27,599 bases of DNA, taken from contig JBLHVI010000042.1 of assembly GCA_047630175.1 (NCBI GenBank), positions 1 through 27,599 of the forward strand, in the 5' to 3' direction. How positions within the stretch are numbered: the first letter of the stretch is position 1; each line of letters starts with the position of its first letter. This document shows positions 1 to 8,766 of the stretch, one piece after another. Source of the stretch: UBA4582 sp047630175 (GTDB lineage: Bacteria > Pseudomonadota > Gammaproteobacteria > Pseudomonadales > Azotimanducaceae). A program made the translations under genes and the position numbers. Under the pieces are notes generated by a model. It was not told the origin of the DNA and made no database searches. It saw nothing but the letters and a program-made list of their open reading frames with translations.

Positions 1-82
1 AACAGCGGACCCCATTCAACATGCATATGGTCATGGTGTTGGAATCAACGAGGGGTAGCAGGGCAATAGGCTCTCAGCACCG

Positions 83-200
83 GCTCTGCACTAAAGCAGA
101 GACGTCTGCACTGACAAGTCTGCACTGACAAGTCTGCACTGACAAAGAGACCTCGTCTGCACTGACAAAGAGACCGCGTCTGCGCTGCCAAAGAGACCTC
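83..200. repeat. Short tandem repeat array upstream of the GumN-family gene
   Basis: Three consecutive 23-bp units (132-154, 155-177, 178-200) start with GTCTGCACTGACAA or a close variant and end in AGAGACC(T/G)C. They are preceded by two 14-bp short units (104-117, 118-131) that are exactly the first 14 bases of the long unit. A degenerate copy at about 83-103 shares TCTGCACT and AGAGAC and can fold as a 6-bp hairpin (84-89 with 96-101). The array ends two bases before the TTG start codon at 203, so it forms the whole proximal leader of that gene. There are no spacers, so it is not a CRISPR. The units look like slippage products of one ancestral element. Confidence 0.85.
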
Positions 201-202
201 AT

Positions 203-1180
203 TTGATTATTCGTGTTTGTTTACTCTACCTGTTGGCTTTACCGCTCACATTGACGGCGAGCCCCATTAGTCTTTGGCGGGTCGATCACTGTGCGGCCAC
301 TGTTTACCTCCTTGGCTCGATTCATGCCGTTAAACCGAATTTCTATCCGTTGCCTGCGGTCATAGATAGCGCCTTTAAGACAGCAGACAAGGTGGTCTTC
401 GAAGTCGACTTACAACGCGTCAACGACGCCTCGATTCGTCAGCTTATCAGCGATATGGGTATGTACCCGCCAGACCAGCAGCTTGAAAATCAGCTCAGCG
501 CAGCCACGCTCAGACTGCTGCGGGAATATTTACAAAAAAGCGCGCAAAGCGATACTGTTCTATCGCCATTAACGTTTTCTGCCGTGCAACAAATGCGCCC
601 CTGGTATCTTTCATTGGTGCTTGGCATGCGCGAACTACAAACAGTCGGCTACCAGCCTGCACTGGGTATCGACCGGCACTACTTCGACCGTGCGCGGCAG
701 CAAAAAAAACCAACGGGCATACTAGAAACCGCAGAGGCACAGATTCTTCTTCTGGCCGCAGATTCGCCTGCAGGCCAAGATTTATCGTTGCGAGCCACGC
801 TGAAGGACGTAGACAACTTGGAAGTCCAGCTCGAACAAATGATTAAAGCCTGGCAATTAGGTGATGTCGACTTGATGCTTAACCAAAGCCTAGCCGCAGG
901 TAAAGACGACCCGCTATTAGACCAGCAATTCAAACGCTTGATTAATGATCGCAACGTGCAAATGTTGGAACATATTAGGGGTTATTTAACGCTTAATAAA
1001 ACCACCATGGTCATCGTCGGCGCCTTGCACTTGGGCGGCGTGCAAGGCTTGCTGAACATGTTACGACAGGATCATATGGTCACCCAGATTGATACTAACT
1101 CGAGTATCGACGATCAACCCATCACGGTCGACACTGCTACGCATCGATGTAACGCCAGTCCCACTATTCAGACGCCCTAA
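203..1180 (+). CDS. Exported TraB/GumN family protein
   Basis: This 325-residue protein begins with a signal peptide (residues 1-19, cleavage near TAS-P) and should act in the periplasm. The N-terminal motif LLGSIHAV (36-43), followed by FYPLP, and a C-terminal VGALHLGG segment near residue 275 are the paired GxxH-type motifs of the TraB/GumN (TIKI-like) family. Members of this family are putative metalloproteases; the bacterial function is not established. The start is TTG at 203: an in-frame stop lies at 140-142 and no ATG or GTG exists between. The Shine-Dalgarno is weak (AGAGA, supplied by the last repeat unit). The gene is convergent with the next one; its TAA (1178-1180) overlaps the opposite TAG (1177-1179) by two bases. 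Family confidence is high, biochemical role unknown. Confidence 0.85.
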   Translation: MIIRVCLLYLLALPLTLTASPISLWRVDHCAATVYLLGSIHAVKPNFYPLPAVIDSAFKTADKVVFEVDLQRVNDASIRQLISDMGMYPPDQQLENQLSAATLRLLREYLQKSAQSDTVLSPLTFSAVQQMRPWYLSLVLGMRELQTVGYQPALGIDRHYFDRARQQKKPTGILETAEAQILLLAADSPAGQDLSLRATLKDVDNLEVQLEQMIKAWQLGDVDLMLNQSLAAGKDDPLLDQQFKRLINDRNVQMLEHIRGYLTLNKTTMVIVGALHLGGVQGLLNMLRQDHMVTQIDTNSSIDDQPITVDTATHRCNASPTIQTP

Positions 1181-4100
1181 CTAGACGAGTTAGCCTGCAA
1201 GCTCTCGGCAAGATAGTTGAAAGGATCTTGCGCCGCACCCTCGTAACGCATCTCAAAGTAGAGGCCAGCGGTTTTCTCCTCAAATAGTTGTCCGACATCG
1301 CCGATTAATTGTCCGCGCCTTACCGTGTCCCCTTGCTGCACGTAGTTAAACTGATTATTCGCATAGACCGAGAGGAGGCTATCGTCATGCTGGATAACAA
1401 TGACATTACCGTAACCGCGAATTTCATTGGCACTGTAGATAACTTCACCATCGTTGACGGCTACTATCGGATCACCGAGTTCGGCTTGAATGGTGATACC
1501 CTGATGATAGGGTCGGTACTGCACGTTATCGGTATCAACGATACCGGAATTTAATGGCCAGGCAAATTCACCGAGTCGACTGATACTATCTCTAGCCTGA
1601 AACAAGCTATCGAGCGATGGCTCAACAAAGCCGGTCTGCTCGAGGGGCGCGCCGCTGATTGCAGCCGTCAAATCTGGCGTTTGCTGGCGGTAGAGCGAAT
1701 TGAGTCCTAATAGGCTCGCCGGTCGCTGGTTATGCAGCTGGTTGGCCAACGGCAACGCCGCATCGACATTCTGGTACCCTAGGATGCCGAACATGGATGC
1801 CGCAGTCAGGACTACGGCAGCCATAGAGCTCAACACTGCTTGACGCGACGATTGTGCCCAGCGTCGTGGCTTTTCTGGTTCTGTTGTTGGCGTCAACTCA
1901 ATGGGCTGCTGCAGACGTTCTAGTGTCTTCTGGGTGTCGCGCATCGCGCGGGTCGATTCTTTCATGGCTAAACGCATTTGCTGCATAGTCTTGTCAGTGT
2001 CAGATTCTATGCCGTGAGTCCTCTCTTTTACATCAGCGACGGTATTCGCAACCTTTGCCTCACGACTTTCGAGATCAGCGATCCTGACGTCATAATCACG
2101 GGTCAGCTTGGCCTGTTCCTTGACGGCTTTATAAAGCCTAGCTTGGAGCTGCTTATTCGTATTCAATAGGTCCTCACTCGTCGCTGCTGAGTCACCTATA
2201 CTCAATTTCAGGGCGTCGTTGGTAGCCACGGCCTTGTCCATCGCTTGACTAAATTCACTGATCATCGCCGTCATCTGCTGCACATCTTCAGCTTGAGCTT
2301 GGGGTCGCGCCTCATAAAGCGCAGTTTGAGCCTGCAATTGTGACTGCTGGTCATCGATTCTTGCCTCAAGCGCTATGATTCGCTGGGCCATGACCTCGCT
2401 CTCATCGTTATCCATTTGGGTTTCCAGCAGAACCTGATAGTTACCGAGGCGATGTTTGATTTCCTCGACCTGATCACGAACGCTGGTCAATGCTCTCGTT
2501 GTCTCCGTTTGCTGTGTCTGCCTTTGCGCTTGCTGCTCCACAACTCCCTGATGTTGAGCCTCTTGCTGAGCCTCTTGCTGAGCTTGCTGCTGCGCTTGTT
2601 GCTGATCGTTGTGTTGCTGCAGTTGTAGCAGTCGTTGAATTTTTAGATCTAGCGTCTCGTGATCAGTACTCAAAGCCTGAACGCGCGCGTCTACCAGCGA
2701 CATGTCCTGATTCAATGTCTGGGTAGAGCCCTGCAGTGTCTGGTTAAATTGCTGCAATAGCTGCTTGCTCGTGCGCTCCAACTCAAGGCGAGTGTGATCC
2801 TGAATAGAGACAATGGTGGCTTGCAATGCGGTGCTACCGGCATCCAGCTCTTCTCTGATCAGCCGCTCAAAGCGTTGTAACTGCTCTGCCTGATCCTGCA
2901 GTTGACGCTGCACCTGTGGTGCGTTCAGCTTCTCAAGCTGACCGTCTGCCTGACTTTTCGCTTCCAGTGAGTCGAGTCGTTGATCATAATCTTTGAAAAA
3001 ACTTTCCAGACGACGCGTACGGCTATCAAACTGCTGCACAGCGTCGCGATAACCTTGGGTATCAGCTTGATATTGCTCGAGCCTATCTTGGTATTCAGTA
3101 AACAAATCACTGTGGGTCGTGGTGGCATTTTGGCAGGCAGACAGCACTTCAGAATACTGATCAAGGCGTACCTGACATCGGTCCGCATTGGCGCGAAACT
3201 CACTGATACCCTCGCGCAAAGACAAAATATTCTGCATTTCAGACTGTAGCTTTTGCGTTTCACTCAGCATTCCTTGAGCTTGCGCCTCGGTCTGACTGTG
3301 CTGCCGGTTTGCAGCCTCCAGACCTCTCAGAAAATCATCGTTGATCTGTTCGGCGTTGTCCATGAAGGTCTCAAGACGAATAAACGCTTTCTTAGACTGG
3401 TCTGTAACATTGCTGGTTTCTACTCGCAGTTCTTGTAAACGGTCAAGCTCTAGGCTGGCTTCACTCTGCAAATGATTCATATGATCGGCGGAGGAAGCCA
3501 GGTTTTGCTGCATCATGTGGCTGTCAATAATAGTCTGACGTGCCTCGGCGGTGACCTCTATGGACGCCGCGTTGGCCAGCAGCGTTTCCTCCGCAACTTG
3601 CTCCATCTCACGCCGGGTTTCACGGATTTCGTAAGCCAACAGTAGGGCGCTCTTGTTAAGCCCCTGAGTTTCTCGAACCGCTGAACGAGCGTCCGCAATG
3701 ATATTCAGGGTCTGATCATTGAGAAGTCGCGTTTCTGCATTCAGGTTGGTCGCATCTGCATTCGTCTTAACCGCGCTCGCTTGCGTTTCGCTAGATTGTG
3801 CCTGGTGCTCAATGGACAGTCTAATTTGCTCATTAAGCTGTTCTCGCAAACGCGTCAAATGTTGCAGCAGGCTCTGGTTATCGTCGTTCAAATTATCAAA
3901 CGCCAGCTGCATCTTGCGACTCTCGATATGCAGTTCAAGAGAGTGATCGTTAATTTCCTGTGACAGCTCTTGGGTGCGCACACTGTCCTGCTGGATCTGG
4001 CGCGCCTGTTCGTTGAGCTCCTCTGTATCCATGTACTGAGTCTGACTCTGCTGGTTGTGCGTCTTAGCCTCTAAGGCCAGCGAGTCTGCATCTCGCTGCA

Positions 4101-5748
4101 CCGTTGACTGGCAGGTCTTGAGTTCGGACATGGCCACATCAATTTCATTCAGCGCGGCAATACAGCGCTGCTGCAGGCCAACACCGCTAATATTGAGCGA
4201 TTCACCCCGATGTAAAATTTGGCGACTGGCATCATTCATTTGCGTCGTCTCAGCAAGAAAGGCTGCCGTTTCGTCGAGCGCCTGCACCGCTCGACTCTCG
4301 AGCCCGGCGATGCGCTCACCAGTGATGCGTAATGTCTTATCCGCTTGTGCCTCAAAAGTTTGCAAGCTATGACGTCCATCGATATCGGTTTTCGCCAATA
4401 TGTCGGCAATACTGCGCCTGGCCACAGCATCAAATACACTCGCTTCAGCCTGAGTCTGGGCAACGACCTGTGCCACACGGTCCTCGCTCTCCCGAGCCAT
4501 CGCATCTACGTGGGCGGTGAGCTGTGAGCTGGTTCTGGCGGCAAATTCGCCAATTTCCTTTGTTTGCGTTTTTGCCGTCTCGCGCAGATGATACTCAAGC
4601 CGCTGATGGTCAAGCATCACCTGCTCTGCTGCGCCAACGTGTGTTGACCGTACATCGTGCTCGAGTTCCAGTAGTGACTGATCTGCCTGCGCTAACCATT
4701 CATGCAGGGCTGCGTCTGTTTCGCTTTGTAGGGACGTAAAATCGTCACGAACGCCCGACTGCAGACTATCAAACGCCTGCGTTTGGTGATCCAGCAGAGC
4801 GCGGGTCTTGGTCTGAGTGTGAGTGATGAGTTGCTCGGTCTGCTGAGCCAAACCGGCGAACTTCTGTAGATTCGCGTTACTCGCCTCATTCAACTCGTCC
4901 GTAGCAGCCAACAAAATATCGCTGCGATCAAGCATCGCCTGACCCTCTTTTTCTACCTGGGTTGCTGCCAATACAGCTTGCTGGCATACCTGAGCCAGTT
5001 CGTCTATGGACTCAAATCGCTCATCCGTCTCTTGCCGCAGCACTCTGGCTTCCTCGTTAAGCGCCATAAATTCGGTACGTGTGCGTTTCATTATGGTGTG
5101 CAGGACAACAGACTGGCTTTGCGAGGTCTCGCTCTCAGCCTGAGTTTTTAGTAGAACTTCATTAAGTTTGAGCCCTTTATTCGCAACCTCAATGCCATGT
5201 AGATTAACCTGTTCTGTGCGCCGATTGAGACGGTCGGTGGCATTATGCTGCGCTTGGCTCAGCCCATTGAGATACCTTGTTTCTTCATTAATCTTCTCAC
5301 TCTTGGTGATAGCAGCCTTGGTGTTTTGATTAATTTGACGGGCAACGGTGGCGGTCTTTACCGTCTCGTTATTGATTTTGCGGGTTCTTTCCTGCAACCG
5401 CTTCGATTGTTGGTTAATGCGCTCTGTGTCTGCAATTTTGCCTAAAACAACCTCATTAATGCGCTGACCACGCTCATTGGCTTTGAGCGTATCGTTATTT
5501 ATTTCCTGCGTCAGCTCTTTAAGCCCTCGGGCCTGTTCATTGGCGCGTTGGAATTCATTATTCAGGTGCAGCAGCTCCTTCATGGGCGAGGCGGGCAGGT
5601 TCTCGATCTTTGCAATATTCTCCGCACGCAGCTGATCACTCTGCTGCAGCGTGAGCTTACGCTCCAGCCAATAAACACGATACTCGAGTGCTTTTCGAGA
5701 CGTTTTACGGCTTGAGCCGGGCTTGTTTTCGGAGGTATCTTTCATCAC
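1177..5748 (-). CDS. Giant coiled-coil membrane protein with degenerate LytM (M23) domain
   Basis: About 1523 residues. Residues 1 to about 1300 are charged, Gln-rich helical coiled coil, presumably cytoplasmic. A single membrane segment lies at about 1304-1325. A periplasmic linker follows, and then a LytM/M23 fold at about 1398-1515. The LytM metal and catalytic positions are largely lost: His1415 of HxGxD remains, but the Asp is Thr1419, the YAH motif reads YAN (Asn1464) and the LHFE motif reads LYFE (Tyr1497). By analogy with EnvC and NlpD, such dead LytM domains can activate cell-wall amidases; that role here is inference. Residues 83-196 carry an (I/L/V)N pair in strict heptad phase, and about 1045-1085 is a Gln-rich low-complexity tract (plus-strand 2490-2640). 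The start is GTG (5748) or the adjacent ATG (5745), preceded by AGGTGA. It is not homologous in architecture to a simple secreted endopeptidase. Confidence 0.85.
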   Translation of the reverse strand: MMKDTSENKPGSSRKTSRKALEYRVYWLERKLTLQQSDQLRAENIAKIENLPASPMKELLHLNNEFQRANEQARGLKELTQEINNDTLKANERGQRINEVVLGKIADTERINQQSKRLQERTRKINNETVKTATVARQINQNTKAAITKSEKINEETRYLNGLSQAQHNATDRLNRRTEQVNLHGIEVANKGLKLNEVLLKTQAESETSQSQSVVLHTIMKRTRTEFMALNEEARVLRQETDERFESIDELAQVCQQAVLAATQVEKEGQAMLDRSDILLAATDELNEASNANLQKFAGLAQQTEQLITHTQTKTRALLDHQTQAFDSLQSGVRDDFTSLQSETDAALHEWLAQADQSLLELEHDVRSTHVGAAEQVMLDHQRLEYHLRETAKTQTKEIGEFAARTSSQLTAHVDAMARESEDRVAQVVAQTQAEASVFDAVARRSIADILAKTDIDGRHSLQTFEAQADKTLRITGERIAGLESRAVQALDETAAFLAETTQMNDASRQILHRGESLNISGVGLQQRCIAALNEIDVAMSELKTCQSTVQRDADSLALEAKTHNQQSQTQYMDTEELNEQARQIQQDSVRTQELSQEINDHSLELHIESRKMQLAFDNLNDDNQSLLQHLTRLREQLNEQIRLSIEHQAQSSETQASAVKTNADATNLNAETRLLNDQTLNIIADARSAVRETQGLNKSALLLAYEIRETRREMEQVAEETLLANAASIEVTAEARQTIIDSHMMQQNLASSADHMNHLQSEASLELDRLQELRVETSNVTDQSKKAFIRLETFMDNAEQINDDFLRGLEAANRQHSQTEAQAQGMLSETQKLQSEMQNILSLREGISEFRANADRCQVRLDQYSEVLSACQNATTTHSDLFTEYQDRLEQYQADTQGYRDAVQQFDSRTRRLESFFKDYDQRLDSLEAKSQADGQLEKLNAPQVQRQLQDQAEQLQRFERLIREELDAGSTALQATIVSIQDHTRLELERTSKQLLQQFNQTLQGSTQTLNQDMSLVDARVQALSTDHETLDLKIQRLLQLQQHNDQQQAQQQAQQEAQQEAQHQGVVEQQAQRQTQQTETTRALTSVRDQVEEIKHRLGNYQVLLETQMDNDESEVMAQRIIALEARIDDQQSQLQAQTALYEARPQAQAEDVQQMTAMISEFSQAMDKAVATNDALKLSIGDSAATSEDLLNTNKQLQARLYKAVKEQAKLTRDYDVRIADLESREAKVANTVADVKERTHGIESDTDKTMQQMRLAMKESTRAMRDTQKTLERLQQPIELTPTTEPEKPRRWAQSSRQAVLSSMAAVVLTAASMFGILGYQNVDAALPLANQLHNQRPASLLGLNSLYRQQTPDLTAAISGAPLEQTGFVEPSLDSLFQARDSISRLGEFAWPLNSGIVDTDNVQYRPYHQGITIQAELGDPIVAVNDGEVIYSANEIRGYGNVIVIQHDDSLLSVYANNQFNYVQQGDTVRRGQLIGDVGQLFEEKTAGLYFEMRYEGAAQDPFNYLAESLQANSSS

Positions 5749-6094
5749 GTAGTCTCACCTGCTCAATCAAACCTGTGTGCACCAGACTGATCGATTAATA
5801 CACGTCACTGCTGCCATCTTCTTTACGAGAGCATTGTCTGCCCGGCGAGGGTAGACATAGCAGCGTCAATTTTTCGCCTTCATATCACTTAGTTATAGAC
5901 CAGATTATGACATCGTCAAATTTCTATTGATTTTATCTATCAGGATGAAAATCGAGATAAGAACGTCAATTAGCTGACAAACTATGGCTGCTGATATGGC
6001 CGGACAGTTGACATCCTCTTGTGTCCAGAGCGGCAGGTATTTATGCTGCCATTCGTTTCTCACTCATTACGTGTTACGTACAAGGACAGTCGTT
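5749..6094. other. Divergent intergenic region between coiled-coil gene and gloA
   Basis: This 346-bp gap holds the leftward promoter listed separately. An open frame reaches upstream from gloA to 5984, but its residues look random and the Shine-Dalgarno favours the ATG at 6095. I found no convincing rightward -35/-10 pair and no other coding signal. Confidence 0.5.
5892..5919 (-). promoter_or_regulatory. Probable sigma-70 promoter of the coiled-coil LytM gene
   Basis: On the minus strand, TTGACG (5919-5914) is followed after 16 bp by TATAAC (5897-5892). Transcription would start near 5885, about 140 bases upstream of the GTG/ATG start. Confidence 0.5.
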
Positions 6095-6517
6095 ATGAAA
6101 TATCTACATACGATGGTGCGGGTCAATGACCTTGACGCATCTCTGGCATTTTATTGTCAACATCTAGGGCTTGAGGAGTTAAGCCGTTTTGATCACGAAG
6201 AGGGCAGATTTTCGTTAATTTTTCTGGCGGCCCCCGGCGATTCCACCGCGCAGATCGAGTTGACCTATAACTGGGACGGCGATGAACTGGGCGAGGGCAG
6301 TCGTAACTTTGGCCACCTGGCCTATGCTGTCGATGACATCTACACCACTTGCCAGCATCTGCTAGACGCCGGTGTCATTATCAACAGGCCGCCTCGAGAT
6401 GGTCACATGGCATTTGTGCGCTCGCCCGACAACGTCTCTATCGAGCTATTACAGGCGGGGCAAGCCCTCGCGGTCAAAGAGCCCTGGGCATCTATGCCAA
6501 ATGTTGGTCACTGGTAG
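6095..6517 (+). CDS. gloA: Lactoylglutathione lyase (glyoxalase I)
   Basis: GloA isomerises the hemithioacetal of methylglyoxal and glutathione to S-lactoylglutathione, a cytosolic detoxification step. The 140-residue chain has the two beta-alpha-beta-beta-beta modules of the vicinal oxygen chelate fold. The four metal ligands are in the expected places: His5, Glu55, His74 and Glu117, closely matching the E. coli enzyme, which is about 135 residues. The ATG at 6095 was chosen because AAGGAC lies about ten bases upstream and because His5 then takes its family position; a longer frame to 5984 adds an unrelated tail. It is probably a single-gene unit, since a strong hairpin follows 16 bases after its stop. 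Confidence 0.95.
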   Translation: MKYLHTMVRVNDLDASLAFYCQHLGLEELSRFDHEEGRFSLIFLAAPGDSTAQIELTYNWDGDELGEGSRNFGHLAYAVDDIYTTCQHLLDAGVIINRPPRDGHMAFVRSPDNVSIELLQAGQALAVKEPWASMPNVGHW

Positions 6518-6533
6518 CCAACCTGCGACAACC

Positions 6534-6563
6534 GGCGCCAGCCTCGGGGTCCGAGGCGGCGCC
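6534..6563 (+). terminator. Probable terminator after gloA
   Basis: A GC-rich stem pairs GGCGCC-A-GCCTCGG (6534-6547, one bulged A) with CCGAGGCGGCGCC (6551-6563) around a GGT loop. A mixed T-rich run (ACTTTAGTTTCT) follows. The stem is very stable but the U tract is imperfect. Confidence 0.55.
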
Positions 6564-6700
6564 CGACTTTAGTTTCTCAAACCCACAAATCAAATTGCGC
6601 CACCGGCTTGATTCATGTACAAGTCACTAACGTGTTGCCGTCCGGACGCACATAAGAATGTCGGGCTAATTGACCGGACACGAATGCTCCACAAGGAACA

Positions 6701-8377
6701 ATGATGGTAGATGCCATAGACGAGTTATCGGATAAAGGAACCAAGGGCATCAGCGTGGCCCTCAACCTGGCCATGGGAATTGACCGGGAAGAAATTATGG
6801 ACGCAGCTAAGGATATGCTTGAGCGTCTGAGTACTCGTCCTAAGGTGCTGACGGAGGTATGGCAGCAGTTTGCCACAGAGACCGCAGCTATCATTTTGGG
6901 TTTCAGCCAACTCGACCCGAGTGCCGACAAACGTTTTTCGGACCCCGCCTGGCTTGAGAACCCCTTTTACAAGCGTGTTGCACAATATTATATGGCCTGG
7001 GGCCATGCCCTCGAGGATTGGCTTGATAAGAGCGAACTAGAGCCCATGAATGACAAGCGGGCCAGATTTTTGCTGCATATCATGCGTGATTTGATCGCCC
7101 CGGTTAACAGCTTGTTTGGCAACCCAAAAGCCATGAAAAACTTGGTGGACTCACGCGGTGAGAGCCTGGTAAATGGTGCCCGCAACTTTATTGATGATTT
7201 GCGCCATAACTATGGCTATCCCGCAGTGGCTGATCGTAACGCCTTTGTTATTGGCAAAGATGTGGCCGCCTCGAAGGGATCTGTAATCTTTCGCAACGAA
7301 CTTCTCGAGCTGATCCAGTATTCCCCCGTAACCCCAAAGGTCCATGAGCGGCCCTTCATGTATGTGTTCAGTCAAGTTAATCGCTTTTACTTAGGCGACC
7401 TGACCTTAGACAGGAGCCTCTTTCAGGAGTTGATGGGTGCTGGCATCACCGTGTATGCGGTTAGTTGGCGTAATCCCACCATAGAAAATCGCGATTGGGA
7501 TTTGCAGACCTACGCTGAGGCCGTCATTGAAGGTGTCGACGTCATCCGCGCGATCTCCGGTCACGAGAAAATAAACCTGATGGGCCTGTGCGCCGGAGGG
7601 ATTACAACTGGCGCCGCTGTTGGCCTGCTTCAGGCTCAGGGCAGGGATGTCATCAATTCGCATTCCTTGTTCGTGAACATTCTCGACAATCGACCCGAAG
7701 ATAGCGACTTCGGCTTATTCGTTTCCGAGCGCTCTATCGAGGCGCAGAAAGCTAGGATCAATGCGCTCGGCATCTTTGATGAGAAAGAGGTGTTTGAGAT
7801 GTTCGCCTGGTTGACCCCCGAGGAGAGTGTCATGTCGTTCTTCCGGGACAATTACCTGCTAGGCATGAAACCGCCGCAGCATCCCTTGTTGTTCTGGTCT
7901 ATGGACTACACGCGGGTGCCCGCAGGTCTGCAATGCGACTATTTGGATCTTGCTTGGTACAACAAACTCGCTAAAAAAGAGCTGCGCATCGCTGGCAAAC
8001 TTATTGATCTATCGCAGATCACATATGACACGTACATTATGGCCGGTAGCACCGACCATATTACCCCTTGGCGCGGGTGTTACCGCACCGCGCAATTGTT
8101 GGGGGGAAATGTCGAATTCGTTCTCACAAACCAAAATCATACTCAGACGATCAGCAACAAACCGAATAAACATATGAAGTACTGGATAGCACCCAACTTG
8201 CCAGCAGACAGCGAAGAGTGGATTCAACAAGCGGAACTCTATCCTGGCTCTTGGCGTGAGCACTGGATAGCGTGGCTGAAACAACGCTCGGGAGACGAGG
8301 TTGATGCCGTCGAGACCTTGGGCTCAGCCGATTACATGCCCATTGATCGTGCGCCAGGCAGGTATGTGTTGGAGTAG
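6701..8377 (+). CDS. phaC: Class II-type polyhydroxyalkanoate synthase
   Basis: PhaC polymerises (R)-3-hydroxyacyl-CoA into intracellular polyester granules. At 558 residues it matches the class II (Pseudomonas mcl-PHA) length. The lipase-like box GLCAGG (295-300) places the nucleophile at Cys297. Asp452 lies in TDHITPW, and His480 in a QNHTQTISN segment that resembles the class II SGHIQSILN motif rather than the class I GHIAGV motif. Further hallmarks are RDWDLQTY (264-271) and the FWSMDYTRVP region (about 399-407). AAGGAAC precedes the tandem ATG ATG. No second synthase, phaZ, phasin or phaAB is visible nearby; downstream lie two GYD-domain genes and an acyltransferase. Chain-length specificity cannot be read from sequence alone. 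Confidence 0.88.
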   Translation: MMVDAIDELSDKGTKGISVALNLAMGIDREEIMDAAKDMLERLSTRPKVLTEVWQQFATETAAIILGFSQLDPSADKRFSDPAWLENPFYKRVAQYYMAWGHALEDWLDKSELEPMNDKRARFLLHIMRDLIAPVNSLFGNPKAMKNLVDSRGESLVNGARNFIDDLRHNYGYPAVADRNAFVIGKDVAASKGSVIFRNELLELIQYSPVTPKVHERPFMYVFSQVNRFYLGDLTLDRSLFQELMGAGITVYAVSWRNPTIENRDWDLQTYAEAVIEGVDVIRAISGHEKINLMGLCAGGITTGAAVGLLQAQGRDVINSHSLFVNILDNRPEDSDFGLFVSERSIEAQKARINALGIFDEKEVFEMFAWLTPEESVMSFFRDNYLLGMKPPQHPLLFWSMDYTRVPAGLQCDYLDLAWYNKLAKKELRIAGKLIDLSQITYDTYIMAGSTDHITPWRGCYRTAQLLGGNVEFVLTNQNHTQTISNKPNKHMKYWIAPNLPADSEEWIQQAELYPGSWREHWIAWLKQRSGDEVDAVETLGSADYMPIDRAPGRYVLE

Positions 8378-8457
8378 CAATCGTGTTCGAGTGTCGTTAC
8401 TTTTGCTTAATTTATCGCATTCAATAATGATTAAAATCAAACAGATGAGAGAGAAAC

Positions 8458-8763
8458 ATGGCAACTTACATTATGTTAAGCACACTCACTGATGATGGCC
8501 GCAAGACACTCAAGGAGCGCCCCGAGCGCTTGAAAGAAGTCAATAAAGAAGTCGAGTCAATGGGTGCTCGGGTGCTTGCCCAGTACGCGGTAATGGGCGG
8601 CTATGACTTCGTCAATATCATCGAGGCGCCCACCAATGAGGTCATGGCGCGGCTGGCGGTGGAACTCGGCTCACGGGGCTCCATCAAGATCACGACACTA
8701 CCCGCTATCAGCGTCGATGATTTTGTCGGTATTCTTTCGGGGCAAGCACCCGGCGGGGATTAG
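8458..8763 (+). CDS. GYD domain-containing protein
   Basis: This 101-residue single-domain protein has the namesake GYD motif (MGGYDFV, near residues 46-52) and the family start YIMLSTLTDDG. GYD proteins adopt a dimeric alpha/beta-barrel (ferredoxin-like) fold and their function is unknown. A GAGAGAAAC Shine-Dalgarno-like stretch precedes the ATG. It lies 80 bp after phaC and three bases before a second gene whose N-terminus is a divergent copy of the same domain, so the two are likely co-transcribed and functionally linked. Confidence 0.85.
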   Translation: MATYIMLSTLTDDGRKTLKERPERLKEVNKEVESMGARVLAQYAVMGGYDFVNIIEAPTNEVMARLAVELGSRGSIKITTLPAISVDDFVGILSGQAPGGD

Positions 8764-8766
8764 CCC

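Noticed and set aside
2..58. Possible C-terminal tail of a rightward gene at the left edge (ends at TAG 56-58)
   Set aside because: Only 18 codons are visible and I recognise no family, so it cannot be supported.
104..200. CRISPR array
   Set aside because: Units are directly adjacent with no unique spacers, and no cas genes are present.
2416..2628. Rightward Leu-rich open frame
   Set aside because: It is the antisense image of the Gln-rich coiled-coil tract.
5984..6094. N-terminal extension of glyoxalase I
   Set aside because: The extension does not resemble the family, and a Shine-Dalgarno precedes the ATG at 6095, which puts His5 in its conserved place.
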